From Zooshikella ganghwensis DSM 15267 (lineage in GTDB: Bacteria; Pseudomonadota; Gammaproteobacteria; Pseudomonadales; Zooshikellaceae), in NCBI RefSeq assembly GCF_000428585.1, contig NZ_AUAF01000018.1, positions 1-61,797 of the forward strand: 61,797 bases of DNA, read 5' to 3'. Position 1 is the first letter of the stretch, and each line of letters starts with the position of its first letter. Both the position numbers and the translations under genes were made by a program. The notes beneath the pieces are model-generated. The model ran no database searches, was not told the origin of the DNA, and saw only the letters and a program-made list of their open reading frames with translations. Shown here piece by piece: positions 28,840-37,710 of this stretch.

Positions 28840-29072
28840 TATACCCAAAACGAAGGGTTTTTATACCCCAAGGGCACAAGGGTGCGGCCGTCAAGCGATG
28901 AAGCCCCTGGGCAAGTTTACTGCTGTGAAACTTGCGGTAGCCACTTTAATTGATATAACAGCGCTGACAACAAACCCTACTAATGTGTCGGGAACACATT
29001 AGAACAGCTTCGCTGGCCCGTTAGGGTAAGCGCTATGGATAGCGCACATAAAAATGATTCGTGAAGGGTATA
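28840..29072 (-). mobile_element. TATACCC element, type B, copy 2
   Basis: A 233-bp copy, same orientation as copy 1. It starts TATACCCAAAACGAAGGG and ends CGTGAAGGGTATA. The right half (from ACAAACCCTACTAATGTG to GCGCACATAAAAATG) is nearly identical to copy 1; the left half differs and is longer, with extra hairpin sequence. Confidence 0.75.
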
Positions 29073-29178
29073 TAACACAAAAGAAAGCCTCCTCACGCAT
29101 GCCAGTATCTTTTAGACGCAGTCATTCAAAAATATTCAGTATTGAAATAGCATTCCGCAAAACCTTTACAAGGAAAGC

Positions 29179-29324
29179 TATACCCAACACGAAGGGTTTT
29201 TAGTGGAGCTAACCTGCTCTGTTAAGACGAGCGATAGCAACCACAGTTTTTTTAAACACGTTGGTAGGTCCATGAAGATAAGCACTATGGATCTCGCGCA
29301 TAAAAATGATTCGTGATGGGTATA
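29179..29324 (-). mobile_element. TATACCC element, variant of type B, copy 3
   Basis: A 146-bp copy that starts TATACCCAACACGAAGGG and ends CGTGATGGGTATA. The ends and the CACTATGGATCTCGCGCATAAAAATG tail region match type B, but the centre is different. It ends only 24 bp before the methyltransferase start and so occupies its promoter region. Confidence 0.65.
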
Positions 29325-29347
29325 CATAGATACCAAGGAGGTATCAA

Positions 29348-30160
29348 ATGTCTCAACTAGCCACAAAGTCAGCTACAGCTCATTCAATCACTGAAAAAAG
29401 CCTTCCCTTCATTTCTGACAGCTACATTAATTGCTATCAACAGGAGTATAAAGATGATTTCGTCGATAAATGGGATGAAATCATTGACTGGAAACGTCGC
29501 CAGGAAAGTGAGGGGAATTTTTTTATAAAAACGTTACATAAATATGGAGTAAAGCGTGTACTTGATGTTGCAACAGGCACAGGCTTTCACTCCATCCAAC
29601 TTTTAAATGCTGGCTTTGATGTCGTCAGTGTTGATGGCAGTGCCAATATGCTGACAAAAGCCTACAAGAATGCAAACCAATATGGTGTTCAAATAAAAAC
29701 AGCCCAGGCTGATTGGCGGTGGTTAAGTCGGATAATTCATGAAAAATTTGATGCTATTATATGTTTAGGTAACTCATTTACTCATCTATTTACAGAAATA
29801 GATCAAAAGAAATCGTTAACTGAGTTTTATTATTGCCTAAAAAACAATGGCATACTCATCATTGATCAACGCAATTATGACGCTATTTTAGATGCCGGTT
29901 TCAGAGTCACACATGAGCATTATTACTGTGGAAAAAGCGTCACAATCCAACCAGTCTATATTGATGAACATTTAATTCGATTTTGTTACGCCTTTTCAGA
30001 TGGCTCCCAACACCATCTAAACCTCAATCCACTCCGCTCTTGTAAAATGACGGAATTACTGAGCGGAGCAGGATTCAAATACCAAAAAACATATGGCGAT
30101 TTTAAAGAAACATTCCATTGTTATGAACCTGACTTTCTGATTAATATTGTGAAAAAGTAA
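29348..30160 (+). CDS. Glycine/sarcosine N-methyltransferase-like protein
   Basis: A 270-residue class I SAM methyltransferase. The SAM site is VLDVATGTGFHSIQLLNAGF (about 72-91) followed by VSVDGSANML. The whole chain follows the bacterial glycine/sarcosine N-methyltransferase pattern: YKDDFVDKWDEIIDWKRRQE near the start, QADWRWL, CLGNSFTHLF, then IDQRNYDAILDAGF, HYYCGKSV and a TYGDFKE end motif. Those enzymes methylate glycine to sarcosine and dimethylglycine on the way to the osmolyte betaine. A strong AAGGAGG site lies 6 bp upstream. The usual partner gene for the last methylation step is not next to it. Confidence 0.82.
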   Translation: MSQLATKSATAHSITEKSLPFISDSYINCYQQEYKDDFVDKWDEIIDWKRRQESEGNFFIKTLHKYGVKRVLDVATGTGFHSIQLLNAGFDVVSVDGSANMLTKAYKNANQYGVQIKTAQADWRWLSRIIHEKFDAIICLGNSFTHLFTEIDQKKSLTEFYYCLKNNGILIIDQRNYDAILDAGFRVTHEHYYCGKSVTIQPVYIDEHLIRFCYAFSDGSQHHLNLNPLRSCKMTELLSGAGFKYQKTYGDFKETFHCYEPDFLINIVKK

Positions 30161-30165
30161 GCCGC

Positions 30166-30774
30166 TTAATGTTCAGACAGTAATATTGTATCTAATTGCT
30201 GGTCCACTAACTGGCTTTGCGGGGTCACTGTTTTTCGATTCCATGGGATGCGTCCAAAATACCACAACCGCCAAAACCATAGCTTAGTATTAGGATTACT
30301 TTTTAATAGCGTTTCAAATGTAACCACTTCACCCAATTGCATGTTTAATGCTTCAGCATAGACATGATGAACAAACTTTGAGCAATATTGCCGCGTAGCA
30401 TCAAAATCAAAACCTAAATGATACAAAACTCTCATACGACTGTTTATGCTTGCTTTTAGCTGTAATAACTGTTCTTCACTTACGCCACCCTTAAGACGAC
30501 GGATGCATACTTGCGTACCTATCGTTCTTTTTAAATATTTTTTTAACCGTGTTTTTCGGCTAAAAGGAACCGCACTTTCTGCTACCCACCACTCATTATT
30601 TTCTTTAATAGCAATACCAACATGGGATGTCCAGGTATTTGTCGCTTGGGCAACCTGCTTATAAAGTGCACTTTTTATCGATATAAAAACTAAGTCACCT
30701 CCCTGTAAATGTCGTGCTACATGATCATGAAAATCAGTCAGTGAATCATTTGCCTTGCCAAGTACCTGCTGCAT
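30166..30774 (-). CDS. YebB-like permuted papain-fold (NlpC/P60 clan) protein
   Basis: A 202-residue protein of the YiiX/YebB type, a circularly permuted papain-like fold. The catalytic-type His is in TSHVGIAI (His51), near GDLVFISIKSALYKQVAQAT, and the Cys is in QYCSKFVHHVYAEAL (Cys131). Such proteins are thought to be amidases or peptidases acting on cell wall or lipid-linked substrates. There is no signal peptide in the frame. It converges with the methyltransferase gene, 5 bp apart, and diverges from the ynbC-like gene. Confidence 0.72.
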   Translation of the reverse strand: MQQVLGKANDSLTDFHDHVARHLQGGDLVFISIKSALYKQVAQATNTWTSHVGIAIKENNEWWVAESAVPFSRKTRLKKYLKRTIGTQVCIRRLKGGVSEEQLLQLKASINSRMRVLYHLGFDFDATRQYCSKFVHHVYAEALNMQLGEVVTFETLLKSNPNTKLWFWRLWYFGRIPWNRKTVTPQSQLVDQQLDTILLSEH

Positions 30775-31063
30775 ATGCCCTCTCCTTTTTGATTACTATA
30801 AATCCAACTTTCTCCCCCCATGAGCTCAATCAATGAGGCATAGAAGTTAAATTTACTGTAACCACTAAAGCACTTATAACACAGCACCGCTATTAAGGTA
30901 TTATATAGTGATACTTAAGACCCTATGAGATGAGAAGTGTCTATTCCAAGTAGTTCTTCCAGTCAGTTTAGGAGAAACTGGCTTAACAATGAAAGGCATC
31001 ACATACTTATTTCCATTCACATTTATTTCCCTAAAAAGAAAACGGTAAAAGGGAGATCCACCC

Positions 31064-32833
31064 ATGACACGCACACCGTTAGAACGTAACTTCAACAGCT
31101 GGGACAATACTCAACTGTTTTATCGGTACTGGCCTCCCCATCCCACAGGACATTATGCCATTATCCTCTTTCACCGAGGCCATGAGCATTCTGCGCGTTG
31201 GCAAGAGATGGTTGATCAACTCAATATACCTACCCTTCACCTGTTTGCCTGGGATGCTCGTGGCCATGGACTATCACCTGGTGAGCGAGGTTATGCGAAT
31301 AGCCTTAATGAGCTTGTCAAAGATGCTGATAGCTTTATCCGTCATATCGAGAAAGACTATCAGATTTCAATGGATCGAATGATTATTTTGGGTCACAGTG
31401 TAGGCAGTGTCATTGCCAGTACGTGGGTCCATGACTATGCCCCAGCAATCCGGGGTTTGATCCTAGGCAGTCCTGCACTTCGAGTCCGTCTCTATGTTCC
31501 CTTTGCTATCCCTGCACTGCGGCTTCTCTTAAAATACCGCCCCAAATCGTTTATCAGCAGCTATGTCAAAGGGCGTTTACTTACCCATGATCCTGAAAAA
31601 ATAAGCCAATATGACAATGATCCCTTGATATGTCCTGCAATTGCAGTCAACGTACTGGTTGATTTATACGATGCAGGTACTCGATTAATGCAAGATGCTG
31701 GCGCAATTACTGTTCCTACCTTGCTTCTTTGCTCTGGTGCAGATTTTGTGGTCAAACAACAAGCACAACGTCGTTTCTATAATCATTTGCCGAATTTACG
31801 CAAAGAAATGCAGGTTTTTCCTGGTTTTTTTCATGATACCTTTAACGAAGTCAATCGCCATTTGCCTATTGCTAAAGCTCGTATGTTTATTCAGGACTTA
31901 TTAGCGCGGCCTACCCCTGATGTCGATCTTACCAAGGCCGATAAACAGGGTTATACCTATGAAGAGTACCAAAAACTACTGCAACCATTACCCAAAACCA
32001 ACCCCAAATACTGGTGGTTTAAGCTACAACAAAAACTCCTGTACTCCATTGGCTCTCTCAGTGATGGAATTCGTATTGGTATTCAAGATGGCTTTGATTC
32101 AGGCCATATGCTTGACTACGTCTACGCTAATAAACCCTCAGGAAAATTTTTAATAGGTAAGTGGATAGACTGGGTTTATCTCAATGCCATAGGGTGGCGA
32201 GGTATTCGGCTACGACGTAAACTGACTGAGGCGGTATTACATCATGCAATAGAACAACAGCTCACCCAGCTTAAAGAAGTAGCCATTCTTGATGTAGCTG
32301 CAGGTCATGGACGTTATGTATTGGATGTGATTCAACAATATCAAGACCAACCATTACATGTGCTATTACAAGACTACTCCAAAGCAAATGTAGAACAGGG
32401 CCAACAGCGTATAGCTCAACTCAACTTAAGTGCCCAAGCGCAATTTCAGCGTGGTGATGCCTTTGATGCAGAAACTATTGAGCAACTCAGCTTCCGTCCC
32501 TCAATTATTATTGTCTCAGGACTGTATGAGCTATTTAGTGATAATGACGCAGTAATGAAGTCATTACACGCGCTCTACTCTATCCTAGCCCCCCAAGGCC
32601 TACTCATTTATACAAACCAACCCTGGCACCCTCAGCTAGAGTCAATTGCACGGATATTAACCAGTCATCAAGGTGGAAAACCATGGATTATGAGACGGAG
32701 AACGCAACAAGAAATGGATCAACTAGTCCATAAAGCTGGGTTTTATAAAGTCAATATGTCCATAGAGAAGTATGGTATTTTTAGTGTTTCAACGGCTGTA
32801 AAAAAACCACAGTGTCATCCGCAATTACCATGA
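31064..32833 (+). CDS. ynbC: YnbC-like fused alpha/beta hydrolase and SAM methyltransferase
   Basis: A 589-residue fusion. The N-terminal 290 residues form a monoacylglycerol-lipase-like hydrolase: AIILFHRGHEHSARW, HLFAWDARGHGLSPG and nucleophile motif GHSVGS (Ser112), with FHDTFNEVNR near the catalytic His. The C-terminal 270 residues hold a methyltransferase: AILDVAAGHGRYVLDVIQQY, then LQDYSKANVEQGQ. This order and length fit E. coli YnbC. In E. coli it is part of ynbABCD, with a CDP-alcohol phosphatidyltransferase, a CDP-diglyceride synthase and a phosphatase. Here ynbA and ynbB are absent. The stop overlaps the next start (ATGA). Confidence 0.82.
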   Translation: MTRTPLERNFNSWDNTQLFYRYWPPHPTGHYAIILFHRGHEHSARWQEMVDQLNIPTLHLFAWDARGHGLSPGERGYANSLNELVKDADSFIRHIEKDYQISMDRMIILGHSVGSVIASTWVHDYAPAIRGLILGSPALRVRLYVPFAIPALRLLLKYRPKSFISSYVKGRLLTHDPEKISQYDNDPLICPAIAVNVLVDLYDAGTRLMQDAGAITVPTLLLCSGADFVVKQQAQRRFYNHLPNLRKEMQVFPGFFHDTFNEVNRHLPIAKARMFIQDLLARPTPDVDLTKADKQGYTYEEYQKLLQPLPKTNPKYWWFKLQQKLLYSIGSLSDGIRIGIQDGFDSGHMLDYVYANKPSGKFLIGKWIDWVYLNAIGWRGIRLRRKLTEAVLHHAIEQQLTQLKEVAILDVAAGHGRYVLDVIQQYQDQPLHVLLQDYSKANVEQGQQRIAQLNLSAQAQFQRGDAFDAETIEQLSFRPSIIIVSGLYELFSDNDAVMKSLHALYSILAPQGLLIYTNQPWHPQLESIARILTSHQGGKPWIMRRRTQQEMDQLVHKAGFYKVNMSIEKYGIFSVSTAVKKPQCHPQLP

Positions 32834-34233
32834 AAAATCAACACCTATTCAAACAAGCATGTTATTCACTGGCTCTTTTAGGGCCACTCTTTTTTATCAG
32901 CTATGGATTTGCCAACTATGTGACCTCTTTGCGTGCCCCTGTGTCCTCTGTATATTTTGAGTGGGAAAAGGTGATTCCAGTGATTCCTTGGATGATTATT
33001 CCTTATTGGAGCATCGATATTTTATTTGCCCTATCTCTCTTTTGTTGTAAGTCGTCACAAGCACTTTTTACGCTTTCTAAACGCTTGGCAAGTGCCATTT
33101 TAATTGCAGTCCTTTGCTTTCTAATATATCCATTGCAGTTTGCTTTTCCTCGACCAGAAATGGGTGGCTTATTAGGTGACCTATTTAATTTACTGTATGC
33201 ATTTGATCAACCCTTTAATCAGGCGCCTTCTTTACATATTGTATTATTGGTTATTCTCTGGGTACACTTTTTACCACTTTGTAATCGCCTTTTTAAAGGC
33301 TTAGTCAACATCTGGTTTAGCTTAATCTTAGTTTCTGTATTATTTACTTATCAGCACCATTTTATTGATATTCCTACTGGATTAGCACTTGGTTGGTTCA
33401 GCTGCTACCTGTTTCCCACTATAAATAGTTCAATTAATAACCCACATTCTAAAAGCGCAAAATGTTTTTCTTTTTGGCAGTGGCAAGGACTCATCCACTC
33501 AGGCTATTGCATTATTTATGGATTATTTGCATTACTATGTGTGGGGTTGTCTTTTATTAACCCTCCGCTAACACTTATTTTATTATGGCCAGCTTGTTCT
33601 CTGACAATTATTAGTCTTGGTTATGCCGGCTTAGGTGCTAATATTTTTCAAAAGAATCAAGGAGCACCTCAACCTGCAGCTCGTTGGTTACTCCTTCCCT
33701 ATCATTTAGGCGCTTTATTATCTTGGCACTGGTATACAAAAAATCAACCTGCTTATCAAGAAGTTGATCAGCAGTTATCCATAGGCCGCCGAGTAAAAAC
33801 ATCAGACTTGAACAATTTGGAGGCGTTAAAACCATTAGCAATTGTAGACTTAGCCAGCGAATACAGTGAGCATCCTCAGCTTTTAAACTCCCAAATACCT
33901 TACCTGTCACTTGGTATTATGGATCTGACACCACCGAATAAGGAGCAGCTGCTTCAAGCTACTGAGTTTATCTACCACTATCAACAGCAAGGCTATCATG
34001 TCTTAGTGCATTGTGCCCTGGGCTATTCTCGAAGTGCTGCTGTAATTATTGCCTACTGGTTAGCAACCGGACGTGTTAAGACAACAGATGAAGCCATACG
34101 TTTTTTGCAAGAATTACGCCCCAACACGGTACTTAAACAAAACTTTATCCATACACTCAACTCATTCAACCAATCCCGTAAGATGGAAACTTCAACAGCA
34201 TTATTATCTAAAACAATCTCTAGTCCCTGCTGA
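32830..34233 (+). CDS. ynbD: YnbD-like fused PAP2 and dual-specificity phosphatase
   Basis: A 467-residue membrane protein from ATG 32830, which overlaps the ynbC stop as ATGA; the longer frame from GTG 32812 is less likely. The N-terminal 300 residues have several membrane helices and the PAP2-type pieces APSLHIVLLV and HHFIDIPTGLALGW. The C-terminal 130 residues form a dual-specificity phosphatase with the active-site loop HCALGYSRSAA (Cys395, Arg401). The fusion matches E. coli YnbD. Both genes are probably one unit acting on membrane lipid head groups; the substrate is unknown. A TATACCC element starts 2 bp after the stop. Confidence 0.85.
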   Translation: MKNQHLFKQACYSLALLGPLFFISYGFANYVTSLRAPVSSVYFEWEKVIPVIPWMIIPYWSIDILFALSLFCCKSSQALFTLSKRLASAILIAVLCFLIYPLQFAFPRPEMGGLLGDLFNLLYAFDQPFNQAPSLHIVLLVILWVHFLPLCNRLFKGLVNIWFSLILVSVLFTYQHHFIDIPTGLALGWFSCYLFPTINSSINNPHSKSAKCFSFWQWQGLIHSGYCIIYGLFALLCVGLSFINPPLTLILLWPACSLTIISLGYAGLGANIFQKNQGAPQPAARWLLLPYHLGALLSWHWYTKNQPAYQEVDQQLSIGRRVKTSDLNNLEALKPLAIVDLASEYSEHPQLLNSQIPYLSLGIMDLTPPNKEQLLQATEFIYHYQQQGYHVLVHCALGYSRSAAVIIAYWLATGRVKTTDEAIRFLQELRPNTVLKQNFIHTLNSFNQSRKMETSTALLSKTISSPC

Positions 34234-34235
34234 CG

Positions 34236-34362
34236 TTATCCCCTTCACGAATGATTTCTAGGTTTTGTTATCTTCACTCCTCACCCCAATCACCTATTAA
34301 TATAGGCTCATGGGACTTCGTCACTCGATGACTGCACCTAAAAACCATTCGTATTGGGTATA
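34236..34362 (+). mobile_element. TATACCC element, type A, copy 2
   Basis: A 127-bp copy almost identical to copy 1 (inverted) and copy 3. Left end slightly decayed (TTATCCCCTTCACGAATG); right end CATTCGTATTGGGTATA is intact. It sits directly after the ynbD stop and may serve as its transcript end. Confidence 0.75.
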
Positions 34363-34378
34363 TTATTTAGTTTTTTTA

Positions 34379-34789
34379 CTACTCAGGTAATTTAGGAATA
34401 CATAATGCAAAATCAGACTCACTTTCGGCACCCGACATGCAAATAGCAGAGGCTTGATATTTTTCCCAACGCATTTGGCAATCTAAAATCAAGTTATTTA
34501 ATTCATTAGTGTTATTAATAGCCTGCGTTAGCTGCTGAACTTGTTTATCTTTGGTCAAGTCCACTCCTTGCTCAGCAGCTCTCAGCTTTGCTTTCTTAAG
34601 AATATTAGGCATGAAACGCTTCATATTACTCATTGCTTGTTTACAATAGTTTTCTGCAACTGCGCTCTGTATTTTTTGTTCAGCAACTTCACCCTCTTTA
34701 GCATAAATTATATTTATTTCACTACACAAAATAATACATGCTATGTAACTTAAAGATTGCTTTTTTAATTGGCTGAAATCGAATTGCAT
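34379..34789 (-). CDS. Small secreted protein with four Cys, unknown
   Basis: A 136-residue protein when started at ATG 34789, which has AAGGTGA 5-6 bp upstream; a start at 34804 is also possible. A signal peptide covers residues 1-30 (SLSYIACIILCSEINIIYA). The mature chain is helical and Lys/Gln-rich with Cys in ENYCKQAM, LDCQMRW, AICMSG and FALCIPK, which could form two disulfides. It follows the ClpP-like gene on the same strand and probably shares its transcript. No family is recognised. Confidence 0.55.
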   Translation of the reverse strand: MQFDFSQLKKQSLSYIACIILCSEINIIYAKEGEVAEQKIQSAVAENYCKQAMSNMKRFMPNILKKAKLRAAEQGVDLTKDKQVQQLTQAINNTNELNNLILDCQMRWEKYQASAICMSGAESESDFALCIPKLPE

Positions 34790-34833
34790 TAGCTTCACCT
34801 TCATATTATAAAGTACCCCCGACGAGTTAAGAA

Positions 34834-35511
34834 TCACATAATCTCTGCAAGAGACCAATAATAAATATCACCAGGTGCTAACCAATAGACTGTTTCAAAA
34901 GGGAAACGCAGTGTAAACCAATAAAAATCTTCATTTATCCCTAGAAATTGATAGTATGCTACAAATCTTTCATGCTCCACGGCCTTAGCAGTAAACTCCC
35001 AACCTTGCTTACCACTCACACCTTGCCAAGAGTGGACACCCAACTGTGACTTTGGGTGAACAAAACGTTGTTTACCCGCGAGAAAAAAATCTACTCCCCC
35101 AGATATTACGCTACTCTTTTCTGTTAGACATACCGAAATGCCTGACTTTCTAAGGAACATACCCGCCCGCTGATTTGCCTCATCATCAATTGAACCTGGA
35201 ACAAACCCCATCACTACCAGCTTAATTGATGGATCATTCAGTATTACCTGAACTTTTTTCACAATAGAAGAATCAATAACGCCTTGCATTAAAACCCAGT
35301 CAGGTCCTTGTTTAATAAAGGTTACTGAATCAAAATAAGGAGAAATGGAATGACTAACATGACAGGCTGCTGGGATGTCAGCCTTACCGTATGCAAAAGC
35401 AGGTATTAAAATAAAAAACCATAATACTCGAATCAAACAACACCAATGATTATTTTCAAGCCTTCCATTGCCAACCAGCAAAAGGTTTATCATCAACACC
35501 ATAACGTTCAA
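34834..35511 (-). CDS. Secreted ClpP-like (COG3904-type) protein
   Basis: A 225-residue protein with an N-terminal membrane or signal segment (about residues 28-43). The rest resembles the ClpP/crotonase-like periplasmic family: VKKVQVILNDPSIKLVVMGF corresponds to the strand before the GS motif (PGSIDDEANQRAGMFLRKSG), then VCLTEKSSVISGGVDFFLAG and QLGVHSW, where the family has Ser-Ala-Cys and Gly-x-His. The usual catalytic Ser environment is altered (ISGGVDFF), so protease activity is uncertain. It overlaps the region of a small secreted protein gene downstream by promoter spacing only. Confidence 0.58.
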   Translation of the reverse strand: MNVMVLMINLLLVGNGRLENNHWCCLIRVLWFFILIPAFAYGKADIPAACHVSHSISPYFDSVTFIKQGPDWVLMQGVIDSSIVKKVQVILNDPSIKLVVMGFVPGSIDDEANQRAGMFLRKSGISVCLTEKSSVISGGVDFFLAGKQRFVHPKSQLGVHSWQGVSGKQGWEFTAKAVEHERFVAYYQFLGINEDFYWFTLRFPFETVYWLAPGDIYYWSLAEIM

Positions 35512-35630
35512 ACATGATTTGTTGTGTAAGAATATTTTATAAGCGTAGCCTACTCAATCAATACCTTTAGGCATTATTACAACTTCATCAAAAGCTTTTT
35601 ATAATAAATAATTATTTATACATATAAAAA

Positions 35631-35662
35631 ATGGCTGACCCAATAACTTTCAGGTCAACCAT
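35631..35662 (-). terminator. Terminator of the glycosyltransferase gene
   Basis: ATGGCTGACC (35631-35640) pairs with GGTCAACCAT (35653-35662), with one G-T wobble, and on the minus strand is followed by a T-rich tail (complement of the A-run at 35626-35631). It lies 50 bp after the stop of the glycosyltransferase. Confidence 0.7.
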
Positions 35663-35711
35663 TCTTAGAAAACGCGAAACAAAGCTTGCTGATAACGTAA
35701 AATTAATAACG

Positions 35712-36617
35712 CTATTTTACTTGTTCAGTATCCTTATTAATCTGTCTCCAAGCCAACATATCAAAATAGGTATCAAGCCCACGCCAGCTTAACTTAATTT
35801 CCTGCAAATAGTGCTGATACATATCCTTTACATCGCCAGGCAAGTAATGAGGACCTTTAGTCGTTAAAATGGCTTTTATCATTTTGTTTTGCCAGTGGCG
35901 GATGCTGTAACGCTGCTTGCGTCGATAGTATACTTTCCACTCCCGCCATGATAGCCACCCCATTGGCTCATAAGTAAAACGTGCTTGTTCGCAGACGCCT
36001 ATACGCGTTCGATCCCAACCTTTCGTTACATCAAGATCAAAGCAAGCTAGCGCACCCACTAGGCTATCTTCTCCAATAGTACCTATAGGTAACTTAATAT
36101 TTTCAGTTCGAACACGTTTAATAAACTGATGGGGCAAGGCATATAAATTACCCGCCAAACCACCGCGAGTAACCATCGTAATAATTTGCTGTTTGGTACC
36201 TCGGCCAATATCCATGGGAATGGCTGCCAATGCATTCTTGTTAGGATGCATTTTTTGATATTGATATAGCTGGTATAACGAATCCCCTACCACCTCACAA
36301 TCACCATCCATAAAAATGTAGGTTTCAGCCTCAGCAGCAACGTCATGCACGAATACGTTCCATGCATTTGATTTATCACCTTCCTTAATATCGACTAAAT
36401 TGACCCATGAATACTGCTTTTGATATTCCGCAACAACCTGTGCAGTATTATCAGAGCAGCCATTTGCCAATACAAAACACTGGAATGAATCTTCAGGTAA
36501 TGCGTTACAAGGTGAATTAATAATGCTAACGCGGATGCTTTCTAAGCAAGCAGTGATGCGGGCAGATTCATTATAAGCAAAAACCGCAATTGCGAGGGCA
36601 GGATTTGAGTCCTTCAT
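35712..36617 (-). CDS. Family 2 glycosyltransferase
   Basis: A 301-residue GT-A fold enzyme. The N-terminal AIAVFAYNESARITACLESI is the GT2 start; VLANGCSDNTAQVV is the nucleotide-binding segment; the metal-binding DxD is in YIFMDGDCEVVGD (near residue 101), and GTIGEDSLVGALACFDLDV supplies the acceptor-site acid. There is no membrane segment. It is a single gene with a terminator after it; no surface-polysaccharide genes are adjacent, so donor and acceptor are unknown. Confidence 0.85.
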   Translation of the reverse strand: MKDSNPALAIAVFAYNESARITACLESIRVSIINSPCNALPEDSFQCFVLANGCSDNTAQVVAEYQKQYSWVNLVDIKEGDKSNAWNVFVHDVAAEAETYIFMDGDCEVVGDSLYQLYQYQKMHPNKNALAAIPMDIGRGTKQQIITMVTRGGLAGNLYALPHQFIKRVRTENIKLPIGTIGEDSLVGALACFDLDVTKGWDRTRIGVCEQARFTYEPMGWLSWREWKVYYRRKQRYSIRHWQNKMIKAILTTKGPHYLPGDVKDMYQHYLQEIKLSWRGLDTYFDMLAWRQINKDTEQVK

Positions 36618-36929
36618 GCATTTTATTCCGTGATTACTACTATTAGGTGATGATAATAAGGCGTCTAGGCTATGAATTATGTAATCCTACTTTATCCCAA
36701 AACATTCCAAAACTAACACAATCCCGCATCAGCGACTAAAGGGTACGGTTAGTTTCCAGAATATTGAATTTATGGCTAGCTTTAACCTATTAAAACGTGA
36801 ACTAGCTTAGAAAAAGTTGTTAATTTAACAAGAGAAATCACAAAAGTTGTGTCAAAAGGTTCCTTCTGTTAAACACCTTACTTCAGCTAATAATCAAACA
36901 TCTCATCACGCAAAGAAAAATGTATCAAC
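36618..36929. other. 312-bp intergenic region
   Basis: Between the glycosyltransferase and the glyoxalase II-like gene. It holds the promoter of the former. No repeat element or small gene is recognised. Confidence 0.35.
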
Positions 36930-37595
36930 TCAGCCAAACTCGCCACTCACAAAAGGATTTGAGCGACGTTCTCTGCCCAGCGTGGAGTTTGGCCCATGAC
37001 CTGGCACAAATTCTACATCATCCCCCAGAGGAAAGAGTACAGATTTAATTGAGTGGATTAATGTATCAAAATCACCTTGGGGAAAATCAGTTCGACCTAT
37101 GGAGCCCGCAAACAGTACGTCCCCCACAAATGCCAGCTTACTATCCGCTTGGAAAAAGACCACATGGCCTGGGGTATGCCCTGGACAGTGAAATACTTGA
37201 AACGTCAATTGCCCTACCAGTACTTCATCCCCTTGTTGCAACCAACGATCAGGCTGAAAGCTGCGCACAGGTGGAAAGCCAAACATTGAGGCTTGCATAG
37301 GTAATTGATCAAGCCAAAAACGATCTGCCTCATGAGGGCCTTCAATGGGTACATTAAAATACTCTGCCAAACTGGCGGTGCCTCCCACATGATCCAGGTG
37401 ACCATGAGTCAATAATAGCTTTTCAACGGTCACACCGGCTTCTTCAATGGCTTGTTTTAGAATATCTGTATCACCACCAGGATCAATTAACGCTGCACGC
37501 ATTGTCTGTTGGCAAATCACTAACGAACAGTTTTGTTGGAAAGGCGTAACAGGAATTGTAAGAACTTTCATCGGGGCTAATGCTTTAGTGGTCAT
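36930..37595 (-). CDS. gloC: Glyoxalase II-like metallo-beta-lactamase fold hydrolase (GloC/YcbL type)
   Basis: A 221-residue two-metal hydrolase. The metal ligands are in LLTHGHLDHVGG, FHCPGHTPGHVVF, LFAGSIGRTDFPQGD and VPGHGPNSTLGRERRSNPF, the last being diagnostic of the YcbL/GloC group. The enzyme hydrolyses S-lactoylglutathione to D-lactate and glutathione, as in methylglyoxal detoxification, though other thioesters may be used. The protein lacks the C-terminal extension of GloB. It stands alone, upstream of the synthetase genes on the same strand. Confidence 0.85.
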   Translation of the reverse strand: MTTKALAPMKVLTIPVTPFQQNCSLVICQQTMRAALIDPGGDTDILKQAIEEAGVTVEKLLLTHGHLDHVGGTASLAEYFNVPIEGPHEADRFWLDQLPMQASMFGFPPVRSFQPDRWLQQGDEVLVGQLTFQVFHCPGHTPGHVVFFQADSKLAFVGDVLFAGSIGRTDFPQGDFDTLIHSIKSVLFPLGDDVEFVPGHGPNSTLGRERRSNPFVSGEFG

Positions 37596-37641
37596 CTGAA
37601 TCCAATATCTAAAAAGGCTGTGTTAATATCCACATAGCGCT

Positions 37642-37665
37642 AACCTTACTGTATCCAGTAAGGTT
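37642..37665 (-). terminator. Perfect hairpin between the synthetase and the gloC-like gene
   Basis: AACCTTACTG (37642-37651) pairs perfectly with CAGTAAGGTT (37656-37665), loop 4 nt. It lies 46 bp beyond the synthetase stop on the minus strand. There is no clear T-run, so termination is plausible but unproven. Confidence 0.45.
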
Positions 37666-37710
37666 TAGCAATTTTACCCAAGTACACAGCAGCTAAAACA
37701 TCAAGTTAAA

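Noticed and set aside
30901-31107. Short minus-strand ORF upstream of the ynbC-like gene
   Set aside because: It overlaps the ynbC start and the intergenic region, has no recognisable motif and no supporting ribosome site.
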